The notes beneath the pieces were generated by a model that made no database searches, had not been told where the DNA came from, and was given only the letters and a program-made list of their open reading frames with translations. Shown here piece by piece: positions 37,106-46,232 of a stretch of 64,000 nt of DNA (position 1 is the stretch's first letter; each line of letters starts with the position of its first letter). Origin of the DNA: an uncultured Mediterraneibacter sp. (GTDB lineage Bacteria > Bacillota > Clostridia > Lachnospirales > Lachnospiraceae); assembly GCF_934330165.1 (NCBI RefSeq), contig NZ_CAKRGI010000006.1, positions 1 through 64,000 on the forward strand, given 5' to 3'. Both the position numbers and the translations under genes were made by a program.

Positions 37106-38967
37106 TAAAAGTTCCCTTCTTTCGTAGATCCTCCCATCAAAAACCCGTTACTAAATTCTAGGTATGTACCGTCCGAAAATTCGGCTTTTCCAGTTTTTCC
37201 GGGTAATCCTCCTGTTCCGACTGTATCCGCATCGATGTAGATTGCATTTTTAAATATTCTCATCAATACTGTGGCGTCTGTTGCATCATCAAATGTTCCT
37301 CCAGCTCTTATCACCAGTGCATCGCCCGATCGTTCCACAAAAATTGGATTTTTTTGATCTTTTTTTGAAAACATGAGTGATCCCGCTTTCATTTCTGTTC
37401 GTCTATTTAGCCCCCCTAAACTTTCGCATACATAGCTTCCCGTAGCGTAGACCCCATTTTTTTCAAGTCGTACTATTTCATTTCCATTTGCATCCAGGAC
37501 CCTCGCAACTCCATTTCCATTATCCTTTCCTCCTAATTCCAGTGTTCCTCCTTTGACCCTGTCAGCCAACATCGTTCCGGCTACTATAAAATCTGCATAA
37601 AACCCTTGTCCAGTTCCAAAAGTCGTCCACTTCCAGTCTCTCCCATCTGCAGTTCGCTCAGACGCTATCTCAAATCCAAGTGTTCCCAGGCACATGGCTC
37701 CAAATGTTTCAGACTCTGGATTAAGATCTTCAAATAACACTGCTCTCACATTCTGCTTTTTTGCAATCGTTGACTGTGCTTTCAATTGTGTCTTCACTCC
37801 ATTTATAATTCCCTGTATCTGCTGACCAATCAGCGTTCCGTCTGCTCGTATCGCTTGATCCACTCGGCTCATTACCGATGATACATTGTTCAGAAAATTG
37901 TATTGGAACTCTCCCAAGGTTACAGATGTCAATTTATTCCTTACCGCATCCCACGTCAGTTCAACTACTCTCGCATCTGATACGATATCGAGTCTCGAAT
38001 GATTACAATGCACTGTATCGCCAAGCGAAGCCGTTTCAAGACTTTTAACATCTTCATATAATTCTGTATTCTGTAAAAGTTCCATGTCTGCTTCTATTGT
38101 TATTTTAGGCTTGTCCACGCCCTCCTCGAACTGTTCTTCGCATTTCTTTCTGAGTGCTGCAGCTAATTGTTCTTGTGTATCACAGATAATGATTCCATTC
38201 TCCTCATCATCTTCTCCTGCATCTTCTCTCATTTTCACATCCGCAAATGATATTACTCCATAATGTACCGTTGGATATTTTTTTATCAGCGGAGAATCCA
38301 CCCATGGAGCATCCCCTTCAATCATATATCCGTTGTACGACTTTGGTATGATTCTTGTAACCACATCATTCATGTCAACGGTTTCTGAAAATCCATCCTG
38401 TACGATATTTTTTCCATACAGAACCTGCACACCATAATCTCCACCTACCCTTTTATTAACCGTTATGGTGTAATTATCATATAGGATTTCTCCACCCCAG
38501 CGATTTATAAACGAATTTTCATCATTTCCGTTGATTGCTTCAATTAAATTTTTTGTTTGATAATAGGCTGTTGCTCGTATTATAATGTCTGACCTTGCAC
38601 TATATCTTGCATTTGATGCTGTCATGATATCCAGTGCTTCCTGTCCGTTTTTGTCCATCGGTCTCACATCCAGTAAAAAACAATCCTCTTTTGCATCAAA
38701 GAAAACAGGAGTAAGATCTGCACTTACTCCCGAATCTTTTTTTTCTTTATTTTTTACTCGAAACAGCTGCTCCCCGTTGAAGGACGGCATCTTGATCACT
38801 GCATTATCTTCAATATATTTCCATCGTCCTTCTGGATCAATTGGATGCTCTAATGTGGCTGTCCATTCTCCATTCAGCACCACATGTATTGTTGCTTCTT
38901 CCGGCATAAGGGGCATATCTCCGTTATGCTCATATGCTGTATTATTCGGACTATATACCTGTATCAT
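37105..38967 (-). CDS. Tail endopeptidase / tail spike (Tal-like)
   Basis: Large tail-tip protein of about 620 residues. The N-terminal ~370 residues match the prophage endopeptidase tail (Tal/gp18-like) hub domain (IQVYSPNNTAYEHNGD, TLEHPIDPEGRWKYIEDN, LTPVFFDAKED). The C-terminal half has small beta repeats (ADRVKGGTLELGGKDN, EIVRLEKNGVYATGSY), as in spikes. ATG 38967 has GGAGG 5 bases upstream. It overlaps Dit by 4 bases. Confidence 0.85.
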   Translation of the reverse strand: MIQVYSPNNTAYEHNGDMPLMPEEATIHVVLNGEWTATLEHPIDPEGRWKYIEDNAVIKMPSFNGEQLFRVKNKEKKDSGVSADLTPVFFDAKEDCFLLDVRPMDKNGQEALDIMTASNARYSARSDIIIRATAYYQTKNLIEAINGNDENSFINRWGGEILYDNYTITVNKRVGGDYGVQVLYGKNIVQDGFSETVDMNDVVTRIIPKSYNGYMIEGDAPWVDSPLIKKYPTVHYGVISFADVKMREDAGEDDEENGIIICDTQEQLAAALRKKCEEQFEEGVDKPKITIEADMELLQNTELYEDVKSLETASLGDTVHCNHSRLDIVSDARVVELTWDAVRNKLTSVTLGEFQYNFLNNVSSVMSRVDQAIRADGTLIGQQIQGIINGVKTQLKAQSTIAKKQNVRAVLFEDLNPESETFGAMCLGTLGFEIASERTADGRDWKWTTFGTGQGFYADFIVAGTMLADRVKGGTLELGGKDNGNGVARVLDANGNEIVRLEKNGVYATGSYVCESLGGLNRRTEMKAGSLMFSKKDQKNPIFVERSGDALVIRAGGTFDDATDATVLMRIFKNAIYIDADTVGTGGLPGKTGKAEFSDGTYLEFSNGFLMGGSTKEGNF

Positions 38968-39662
38968 AAGCACCTCCAGTTTGGAACAACCTTCAAATCA
39001 AACCCCTCCGTAATCAATATTTCATTTTTCCCTTCCATTAAAAATAGATCCTCGTATTTTCCTGATATCGCTGTATTATTTAACGTTCCGTCTTTACGGA
39101 ACGCAATCATGCGATCCGTATCAATTACAAGGTTTTGGCCAACATTCGCGATCATTTGCTTTCCATTCACAATTAGCGTACATTTTCCTTCTCCTGTTAT
39201 TTTATAGATGGGATGAGATATTTCATATGGATTGAACACCACATCTTCTGCCGTATGTTCATTTTGCCCTTCTTTCAGATATCGCAACCCGTCTAACGTC
39301 AGGAAATCTGCTTTAAAAACTCCAATTCTGGCAGTTGTGTGTTCTGCATCTTCAAGTTCTACTTTCATAATTTTGTAAAAACAGGATGGATCTGTTCCTA
39401 AAATGAGATGGCTGTTTCTTGCAGATAGCCATTTTTGTATATTTCCCCATCGTTCACTCCAGTCTTCTTCTTCTCCAATCCAGTTAAACTCAATTGAAAC
39501 TTTTGTAGACTCATATCCTCCATCCAGTGTATATAATGTTCCGTCTCTTCCTGCAATCTTTATCGAGGATTCTTTTTTGACAGCTGCAGGAATATCGGGA
39601 ATTTCTTTTGCGTATACCTTTAGGATTGACCCTGCCATTCCGTTATATTCCACATCAATCAT
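38964..39662 (-). CDS. Distal tail protein (Dit)
   Basis: Hexameric ring linking tail tube to tip. About 232 residues: a conserved N-terminal half (AGRDGTLYTLDGGYESTKVSIEFNWIG), then a galectin-like C-terminal domain. The start at 39662 overlaps the tape-measure stop in ATGA, and the stop overlaps the next start, so translation is coupled on both sides. Position after the tape measure is standard in siphoviruses. Confidence 0.88.
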   Translation of the reverse strand: MIDVEYNGMAGSILKVYAKEIPDIPAAVKKESSIKIAGRDGTLYTLDGGYESTKVSIEFNWIGEEEDWSERWGNIQKWLSARNSHLILGTDPSCFYKIMKVELEDAEHTTARIGVFKADFLTLDGLRYLKEGQNEHTAEDVVFNPYEISHPIYKITGEGKCTLIVNGKQMIANVGQNLVIDTDRMIAFRKDGTLNNTAISGKYEDLFLMEGKNEILITEGFDLKVVPNWRCL

Positions 39663-41806
39663 GCCCCAACTGCCCCTTTCTTCCATTTCACGCTCTGCGA
39701 CATTTTTTTGATTATTGCATCTACTAACAGATCTGCCAGCTTCTTGTCCCCTAGAGTAATGTTGTTCTCAACCACAAATGTCAGCTCCGACAATGCTTCT
39801 GCAATGAGCCGTGCTAATGCATAGTTATTCGCCTGCATCTCATCCCTGATATATGTTTTCAACAAATCAATCGGGAGAACTGCTTCTGGTCCTGCTTCAC
39901 CGCCTCCTAGAGCTGTATTGCCGTTCATTCCAAAAATGGTTGGACTATTCAAGATACCTCCGTTTGCGTACCAGTCTACGGAAAACTTTGGAACCTTTGG
40001 TGGAACAAGCGACCATTCGCCACTCGCCTTGAAATGTGGGAGCTTGATTTTAGGGAGTTTCCATTCAAAGTTCATAATTCCTTTAATTTTATCAATAACC
40101 CCTTTTATGAAATCCCGGATCCCGGCAAATACAGCATTGACACCATCCCGAAACCATTCACACTTATTATACAATACTACAAAAATTGCTATCAGTGCTG
40201 CTACTGCTGCCACTACAAGCAAAATCGGATTTGCTAGTAATACTGCATTGAATGCTGAAAAAACTCCACTTGCTTTCGATATGATTGGTGTGATTTTTGC
40301 CCCGACATCTATCACTGTAGATATACCGCCCGATACCTTGCTTATAATACTAAATACCGGGCCAAGTGCCGCCACAAGTAATGCGCATTTTATAATCATT
40401 TCCTGTGTTCCAGGTGACAGAGAATTCCATGTTCCTATAATATCTTTCAGAATTGGTATTACTGTCTGAAGACACTCAGCAAGCACTGGACCAAGTGCAT
40501 TTCCAACATCGTACCCTGCATCTTTCAGTTCATTCAATGTAATCTTGAATTGATCTGCCGGATCCAGCGTTGCATTGAATGTATCGTTTACATTTCCAAG
40601 ATTGTCGCTCAATGATGCTCCCAATTCCTCAAAATTCAGTTTTCCATCCTTGCAGAATTCTGCCAGTGCCGGTCCTGCTTTCGATCCGAATAAGTCAACA
40701 GCTGCGTTATAGGCATCTGTCGAATTTTCTGCATTCAGCATAGTGTTCTGCAGTTCTGAAAGAGCCTCCTTCATCGATTTTCCTTCTCCCGAAGCATTCA
40801 CAAGTGCCTTTTTCAATCCTGCCATTACCGCACTGGTATCTACTCCTGATGTTTCGCACTGTCCCAGGAAGACCGCTGCATCTGCTGCCGACATTCCAAG
40901 TTCTTTCAGTGATGCCGCATTGGACACCATTGTAGAGGATAAAGTATCCATAGAAATTCCTGTATCCTGTCCCACTTTGTTCATGGTGTCGAGAAGTGCT
41001 CCTGCATCCTCTGCTTCCAGATTAAATGCTTCCATTACTTTTTGCGTACTGTCAATGGAGGATGATACATCCGTATCATTTAATGCTGCAAATTTCACGA
41101 ATTTTGACGATAAATCTTCCAGCTCTTGTCCTGTCAGATGAAATCTTGTATTGACCTCTCCTACTGCCGAACCCGCTGTTGCAAAATCTGTTGGAATGCT
41201 TTTCGCAATATTTCTTGCCGATGTCTGCATCTCTTCCAGTGCATCTCCCGTGGCTCCAGTTTTTTCAACAATGATGTCCATTCCTTCATCAACTTGAGCC
41301 CATGCTGCCATGATTCCTGCTCCTGCTGCCGCAATTGGAGCTGTTACATTTTTATTAAGTGAACTTCCAATTTTTCCAGTTGTATCGCTGAAATTCTTAA
41401 CCTTTTTGGAATAGTCTTCCAGTGTGGCTGCTCCACTTTCTAATTTTTTATTTACATCTTCAAGACCACTTTTATAATTGTTTAATGCTGCTTTCGCATT
41501 ATCCAACTGCTGCCTTGTCTTTGATATTGCAGCTTCATCCCGTACCTCTGCATTTTCTTGAGCATTGAGGATTTCTGTTAATCTTTCAACTTTTGCAGTG
41601 TACGCTTCTGTCTGATTCTGTAGATATTCCTGTGTTGCTCTCAGTTTTTCTGCAGATGACGTGCTTTTATCCCATTCTGATTTTGCAAGCTTGAAAGCTG
41701 ATCTGTTCTCATTCACAGCATTATTCACATCTGTCAGCGATTTTCTGAAATCGACAGATCCGTCTGCCTTAAAAGTAAGACCTACTGTTTTTAATCCATT
41801 ATCCAC
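39659..41806 (-). CDS. Tail tape measure protein
   Basis: Sets tail length and is ejected with DNA. 715 residues: coiled-coil N-terminus (~20-130), TP901-type tape-measure core (GIMAAWAQVDEGMDIIVEKTG ... split: SLKELGMSAADAAVFLGQCE, ~165-345), then hydrophobic helices (~470-490, 525-560). The C-terminus carries NGGILNSPTIFGMNGNTALG-like and GEAGPEAVLP motifs. The GTG start at 41806 overlaps the frameshift extension of the upstream chaperone gene. Confidence 0.95.
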   Translation of the reverse strand: MDNGLKTVGLTFKADGSVDFRKSLTDVNNAVNENRSAFKLAKSEWDKSTSSAEKLRATQEYLQNQTEAYTAKVERLTEILNAQENAEVRDEAAISKTRQQLDNAKAALNNYKSGLEDVNKKLESGAATLEDYSKKVKNFSDTTGKIGSSLNKNVTAPIAAAGAGIMAAWAQVDEGMDIIVEKTGATGDALEEMQTSARNIAKSIPTDFATAGSAVGEVNTRFHLTGQELEDLSSKFVKFAALNDTDVSSSIDSTQKVMEAFNLEAEDAGALLDTMNKVGQDTGISMDTLSSTMVSNAASLKELGMSAADAAVFLGQCETSGVDTSAVMAGLKKALVNASGEGKSMKEALSELQNTMLNAENSTDAYNAAVDLFGSKAGPALAEFCKDGKLNFEELGASLSDNLGNVNDTFNATLDPADQFKITLNELKDAGYDVGNALGPVLAECLQTVIPILKDIIGTWNSLSPGTQEMIIKCALLVAALGPVFSIISKVSGGISTVIDVGAKITPIISKASGVFSAFNAVLLANPILLVVAAVAALIAIFVVLYNKCEWFRDGVNAVFAGIRDFIKGVIDKIKGIMNFEWKLPKIKLPHFKASGEWSLVPPKVPKFSVDWYANGGILNSPTIFGMNGNTALGGGEAGPEAVLPIDLLKTYIRDEMQANNYALARLIAEALSELTFVVENNITLGDKKLADLLVDAIIKKMSQSVKWKKGAVGA

Positions 41807-42280
41807 TTAAAGTACCTGCCTTTCGTCTTTCAATGTCCAAAAATATTTCTAAACATTCATTAAAAAAAATGGGATCTGAGTTCCAAAATTCCGCTTCATT
41901 CATTCTCATCTTTCTTGCACATACCATGTACTCCGCCCAGTCTATATCTATTTTTTCTTCGGAGCCACTGACTTCTTCGCCTGTTCTTTTTTTTTATATT
42001 CCTTGAGTCTTTTTTCAAACTCATCAAAAATGTCCTGAATGCTTTTTGCATCCATCGGTGTAAGCATCATCGCCTCTTCTTCATCTACTTTTAAACCGTT
42101 CGACCGAAGAATTACATAAATCATCTTCCCTGCCAGTTCCATATTTTCTTCATCTGTCAGGTCATCTCTACCGTCCAGTTTCTTATCAATTCCATTCATT
42201 TTCACTAAATATAATGTATAAAAATTAACTTTTACTTCCAATTTTGATCCATCTGTTAATTCAATCAGCTTAGATTTCAT
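41799..42280 (-). CDS. Frameshifted tail assembly chaperone (gpGT-type) made by -1 slippage
   Basis: The gene at 41948-42280 continues into a second frame by -1 slippage at nine consecutive adenines (minus strand; T run at 41987-41995), which contain the ideal A AAA AAA heptamer in the zero frame. The -1 frame is open to a TAA at 41799 and encodes a conserved-looking tail (IDIDWAEYMVCARKMR, EAEFWNSDPIFFNECLEI). This matches lambda G/GT and other siphovirus tail chaperones. Predicted product ~160 residues. Confidence 0.8.
41948..42280 (-). CDS. Tail assembly chaperone (gpG-like)
   Basis: 110-residue protein between the major tail and tape-measure genes, the invariable place of the chaperone that coats the tape measure before tube polymerisation. 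It starts KSKLIELTDGSKLEVKVNF and ends in KKKEQAKKSVAPKKK. The Lys-rich end holds the slippery A run used to make the longer GT form. The zero-frame product should be the more abundant one. Confidence 0.88.
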   Translation of the reverse strand: MKSKLIELTDGSKLEVKVNFYTLYLVKMNGIDKKLDGRDDLTDEENMELAGKMIYVILRSNGLKVDEEEAMMLTPMDAKSIQDIFDEFEKRLKEYKKKEQAKKSVAPKKK

Positions 42281-42284
42281 GTGA

Positions 42285-42902
42285 TCACGCTCCTACTGCT
42301 GCCGTCAGCTCTGCATCTGTCAGGATTGGCTTCATGAAGAATTTTTCTTCCGTCAGTCCTGCCGGTGCTGTAGATTCTGTGACTCTGCACGCAATATTTC
42401 CAGCCGCATCAAATGGATAAGCTCTGATCTTGATTGTATCCGTCTGCTCGCTTGATTTTTCTTCCGATGTTGCAATATCATCGGAATTCTCTGTTAACTT
42501 GCACTTCGGATACCATTCAAATCTGTATTTTCCATTTTTCAATTCCACAACTTTTCCATACGCAAAGAACGGTCTTTCGCTCTTTCCTCCTGACAGGATC
42601 AAGCCACCTTCTTCTACCGTATCTCCTCTCATCCTGGAGATTGTATCATCCGGGAATGCGATCACAGATACCTCGATATCGATACTTGTCATCGGTGTAT
42701 CAGAATCATAGATCTTTCCCGAAGCATATACATCGCTTGACTCTGAGTTTTCTGTTACTTTTACACTTTTGACAACTTCCGTTTTTTCTACATCGCTTTC
42801 ATAAGTACCATCATAGTCCCCCGGTGTTTCTGCATTTGCGAAACACAAATACTGTGCTCCTACGGTCTGCTTCATGGCCGGTTTTTTTGATTTAATCGCC
42901 AT
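42285..42902 (-). CDS. Major tail tube protein (phi13-type)
   Basis: Main tube subunit, 205 residues. It begins KSKKPAMKQTVGAQYLCFA and has a beta-rich body with VEKTEVVKSVKVTENSES and TPMTSIDIEVSVIAFPDD, typical of phi13-like major tail proteins. AGGAGG precedes the ATG. It precedes the tail chaperone and follows the HK97-gp10 family gene, consistent with the module order. Confidence 0.88.
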   Translation of the reverse strand: MAIKSKKPAMKQTVGAQYLCFANAETPGDYDGTYESDVEKTEVVKSVKVTENSESSDVYASGKIYDSDTPMTSIDIEVSVIAFPDDTISRMRGDTVEEGGLILSGGKSERPFFAYGKVVELKNGKYRFEWYPKCKLTENSDDIATSEEKSSEQTDTIKIRAYPFDAAGNIACRVTESTAPAGLTEEKFFMKPILTDAELTAAVGA

Positions 42903-42911
42903 TTCTTCCTC

Positions 42912-43283
42912 CTAACCAAATATGTTCTCTGTCATTTTTCTGTAATATTTTTCTTTGTTTTTTTCAAAAAGTGGTGTCAAATGTTCCCTTGCCGCCATTT
43001 TTCTCGTTCCATGCTCTAACATTGGTCCATAATACTTTCCCCATCCAACTTTGATTCCGGATTTTTCTCTTTCCATTGAGAACGTATCTACAATATGTGT
43101 ATACCCCGCCTTACTGATTTTACTTCTTGGTTTCGGCAATTTTCTAAGATCATCAACAAACTCCCTTGCTCCTTTTTCTACCGCATCCAGTGCCTTTTCT
43201 TCCGAGATCTTAGCATATTCCTGCATCATTTTTTCAAACTCTGCTAATCCAGAATCATAAAATTCAATCTCCGACTGACTCAT
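42912..43283 (-). CDS. HK97 gp10-family tail completion protein
   Basis: About 123 residues; gp10/neck family with the helical N-terminal half and a conserved WGKYYGPMLEHGTRKMAAREHL C-terminal motif (18 or fewer contiguous residues are diagnostic). I chose the ATG at 43283 (SQSEIEFYDSG) with GGAG 9 bases upstream; the longer frame to 43358 overlaps the upstream gene deeply. The 20-base overlap with that gene fits the compact connector cluster. Confidence 0.8.
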   Translation of the reverse strand: MSQSEIEFYDSGLAEFEKMMQEYAKISEEKALDAVEKGAREFVDDLRKLPKPRSKISKAGYTHIVDTFSMEREKSGIKVGWGKYYGPMLEHGTRKMAAREHLTPLFEKNKEKYYRKMTENIFG

Positions 43284-43614
43284 CTGTATATTCTCCATCT
43301 GTAGTAATCGAAAAATAGGAATGCCAAATTCTGTCCTCCTGGACATATTCGTGAGCAATAGCTGGGTGGTATCCTAACTCATTCAATTTCTTTTTCAATT
43401 CCATCAGCTTTGGATTACGTGGCTTCTCCGCATAAAAGCTGATCTGCCAAGTGATTTTCTGATCATATTCATTTCCTGATGCCATCACATCTTCCCACAA
43501 AATTTCCCAGTAATCAATTCTCGGAAATTTCATTGTATTTTTCAGACTGCTGACTCCCTCATTTACAGGACATCCAGTACCGTGCAGAATCTCACTTAAT
43601 TCCTTTTGTGTCAT
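43264..43614 (-). CDS. Tail terminator-like protein (putative)
   Basis: 116 residues. By position (after head closure, before gp10 and tail tube) and mixed alpha/beta pattern it is the candidate tail terminator/neck component (DUF3168-like role), but I see no firm motif. It overlaps both neighbours by about 20 bases. Confidence 0.6.
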   Translation of the reverse strand: MTQKELSEILHGTGCPVNEGVSSLKNTMKFPRIDYWEILWEDVMASGNEYDQKITWQISFYAEKPRNPKLMELKKKLNELGYHPAIAHEYVQEDRIWHSYFSITTDGEYTDESVGD

Positions 43615-43951
43615 TCATTACCTCCCAATCACGTGTCGGTGTTTTCAATGTCAATTCTGACTCCCTGAATCCATCCTTTGTTGTTACATGAGCAACATTA
43701 TAGATTTCATGTTGTATTCCATCAATTTCACATATACATTTACTGTTAATTTTTTTATATTGAGGAATACTTACTTTCATAGTTACCTCTATACTGTCTG
43801 CTGATAGTTTCGCTCTTGTTGTATCATACACAGACAGTTCCCGATACCAAATTTTTAATCCGGTTCTTTTTATTTTTTCCATCGGATAATCTTCTGTATT
43901 GTCTTCGACAATCTCAAAAAGTTCTAAAATTCCATCTGTATATTCAGGCAT
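43592..43951 (-). CDS. Head closure / head-tail joining protein (putative)
   Basis: 119 residues, beta-rich, in the place of the SPP1 gp16-like stopper. The pattern VYDTTRAKLSADSIEVTMKV and CEIDGIQHEIYNVAHV resembles Phage_H_T_join proteins. It overlaps the connector gene upstream by 8 bases and the tail terminator-like gene downstream by 23. Role by context, moderately sure. Confidence 0.65.
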   Translation of the reverse strand: MPEYTDGILELFEIVEDNTEDYPMEKIKRTGLKIWYRELSVYDTTRAKLSADSIEVTMKVSIPQYKKINSKCICEIDGIQHEIYNVAHVTTKDGFRESELTLKTPTRDWEVMNDTKGIK

Positions 43952-44228
43952 CTGTATCCGCCTCTGTTTCCATCTGCCATCCCAAAATCAGGCTTGCATA
44001 ATTATCAAAAAATTCATTAACTTTATGATGATATGCATAATACATATAATTTTTCACAAGCATTCTATAAGTCAGATCTTCGGAAATATCACAGCCGGGA
44101 TTTAATCCTCCGACTGCTTTTTCTCCTTCTTTTGCAAGATTTCTTAACTGCATATCCTGATAATATGGCGGGATCTGAAACTCTTCTCTCATTTCATCCG
44201 TCAGATTTTTCAGTTCTACTACTGTCAT
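43944..44228 (-). CDS. Head-tail connector (gp6-like, putative)
   Basis: 94-residue, mostly helical protein directly after the capsid gene, the standard place for the HK97 gp6/SPP1 gp15-like adaptor. The central DLTYRMLVKNYMYYAYHHKV helix is typical. AAAAAGAAAAAA before the ATG is a weak ribosome binding site, so coupling to the capsid gene is likely. Confidence 0.72.
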   Translation of the reverse strand: MTVVELKNLTDEMREEFQIPPYYQDMQLRNLAKEGEKAVGGLNPGCDISEDLTYRMLVKNYMYYAYHHKVNEFFDNYASLILGWQMETEADTDA

Positions 44229-44238
44229 TTTTTTCTTT

Positions 44239-45393
44239 TTATTCTCCTGCCTGCTGTGGAATTGTTATCTGCGTAACCGGGAGAACATATTCCTCCAGTT
44301 TTGTTACGTCGAAAACAACTGCCACATTGTCATCTACAGCACGTCCGTTCGCAAAGCACGTCGCAATAATCAGATCTGCATTTTCCATTGCTTTTGTCTG
44401 ATCGTACTCATTAACACGAACGCCTGTAGTACCCATCGTATAATATCCTTCGATTGTAAACGCTGCCTTTCCCTTCGGGCAGTTTGCGTCAACAATCTTT
44501 TCAATCTCAATAAAAGACTTATTCACATAGCCGCCTGTCAGAGCTTCCCCATACATACACGGATCAACATACTCTGCTTCATCTGCAGGATTGCAGATCA
44601 GATACAATTTGCTTACCACACGCTTTCCATCATTTGTAAGAGTTTTTCTTACCTCTGCAAGTCCTTTTGGACTAAACTTTGTAATCTTAGTTGAAACAGT
44701 TTTAGCTTTCTGTGTTCCATCTCCATTTGTTGTTCCGATCTGACGGAAGATTCCGATCGGACCAGTCTTTCCATCTCCATCAAGATACCCTTTAACAAGT
44801 CCATCCTGCATTGCTTCTGACAGGATTGCCATAAAATACCGGTCTACAAATTCCAGAGACAGCTCACGGATTGCTTTTGGAATCACGAGATAAGCAGAGA
44901 GCATATGAATCTCGATGTTCAGTGCTGTAACTTCTGCTGAAAGTTCACCTTTAATTTCATCTGTCAGCATCCCCCAAACAGCTGTTCCTGAGTGGGATGC
45001 TACGATCCATTTCTTCACGTTTGCCGGTGCCATGTTCACTAACTTCAAAATTGGAGATGCTTTTTTTACATCATCCAATGTACGGTCAATAATCTCCGTC
45101 GGAATGATGTCAATCTGATTCGCTGTGATAGACTGCTTGATATCTTTGAATCCTTCATAAAATTTCTTTTCTTCCTGAGAAAGGTTACGAAGTCCGAGCT
45201 GCTTTTTGAATTCTGCATCATGACCTGCCCTTTCAGCTTCCGCCACAACCTGCTGGATCAGATCCGCATGTGCTGCTTCCTCGATCATCTCAATGGACTG
45301 CATGATTGCATCTGCTTTCTGATCTGCCGGAGCATTGTCCAGCAACTGCTTCACTTTATCTTTTACTTCCTGGCTTAATCCTTCAATTTTCAT
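44239..45393 (-). CDS. Major capsid protein, HK97 fold
   Basis: Shell subunit, 384 residues. An N-terminal helical delta/scaffold region (~1-110) precedes the HK97 core. Core markers: IIPTEIIDRTLDDVKKASPI, LSAYLVIPKAIRELSLEFVD and an E-loop region. The protease upstream presumably removes the delta domain. AGGAGG precedes the ATG. Confidence 0.93.
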   Translation of the reverse strand: MKIEGLSQEVKDKVKQLLDNAPADQKADAIMQSIEMIEEAAHADLIQQVVAEAERAGHDAEFKKQLGLRNLSQEEKKFYEGFKDIKQSITANQIDIIPTEIIDRTLDDVKKASPILKLVNMAPANVKKWIVASHSGTAVWGMLTDEIKGELSAEVTALNIEIHMLSAYLVIPKAIRELSLEFVDRYFMAILSEAMQDGLVKGYLDGDGKTGPIGIFRQIGTTNGDGTQKAKTVSTKITKFSPKGLAEVRKTLTNDGKRVVSKLYLICNPADEAEYVDPCMYGEALTGGYVNKSFIEIEKIVDANCPKGKAAFTIEGYYTMGTTGVRVNEYDQTKAMENADLIIATCFANGRAVDDNVAVVFDVTKLEEYVLPVTQITIPQQAGE

Positions 45394-45407
45394 TCTGCGA
45401 TTTCCTC

Positions 45408-46163
45408 CTAATCAAAAAATGCACCCCATCCGGTGCTGTCTTTTTCTTCTTTCTTTTCTTTTTTATGTGTCAGCTGATAGAATTCAGCTAACTGCTTCTG
45501 ATGTTCATTTCTATTTCTCAGTTTCATCTGAAGTGCCTCATTTTCTTTAAGAACCTCCTGCAGTTTCACATTTGGATCATCTGCTTTCTGTGCAACACCA
45601 ATCTCATCAATCAACCCATATTCCAAAGCCATCTGAGGAGATAATGTTGTCGTCTTATGCATCATCTTCCGAAGTTCATCCTCTGATATTGTTGCTCGCT
45701 GCATAAATAACTCCACACAACTGTCCATTGCTACATCCAGATTGTCTGCTTCTGCTCTCAAATCTGCCGCATTTCCTGTGACTGTCTCCCACATATCATG
45801 GATGATGGCTGTTGTTCCCTGTCCCATGATACGCTTATCACACGCCTGTAGAATCGTAAATGCAATCGAATGGCAGCCTCCCATTACAATTCCTGTCTTA
45901 CGAGATCCATGTTGTTGAAGCATGTTATAGATTGCTGTCCCCTGATCTACACTTCCGCCATTGCTGTTGAAATAGATCTTAATCTCATCCGTTTCCGGAA
46001 TAGCATCCAAAAGTTCTTTAAAGTGCTTAGCTGACGTCTCAGAATCATCATACTGCCATGTATCCCAGTTGAATGGGCCAGTTTTTCTGATCTCATCAAA
46101 AATGAAAATTTCGTGTACATTATCCGTCTGCTGGAATCTATACACAACTTTTTTCTGTTCCAT
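45408..46163 (-). CDS. ClpP-like head maturation protease
   Basis: Prohead protease of the ClpP/S49-like group; 251 residues. The Ser nucleophile lies in VMGGCHSIAFTIL (~residue 98) and the His in AIIHDMWETV (~122); an FNSNGGSVDQG loop forms the oxyanion region. The Cys beside the Ser site replaces the more usual Ala. The basic/acidic C-terminal ~60 residues may act as an internal scaffold. It is encoded between portal and capsid. Confidence 0.88.
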   Translation of the reverse strand: MEQKKVVYRFQQTDNVHEIFIFDEIRKTGPFNWDTWQYDDSETSAKHFKELLDAIPETDEIKIYFNSNGGSVDQGTAIYNMLQQHGSRKTGIVMGGCHSIAFTILQACDKRIMGQGTTAIIHDMWETVTGNAADLRAEADNLDVAMDSCVELFMQRATISEDELRKMMHKTTTLSPQMALEYGLIDEIGVAQKADDPNVKLQEVLKENEALQMKLRNRNEHQKQLAEFYQLTHKKEKKEEKDSTGWGAFFD

Positions 46164-46232
46164 GTCCTTCCCCTTTCTCTTTTATTACTGTTTAACGGAC
46201 AGCTCCGAGATTCTTGGATCACCTCCGTCTAA

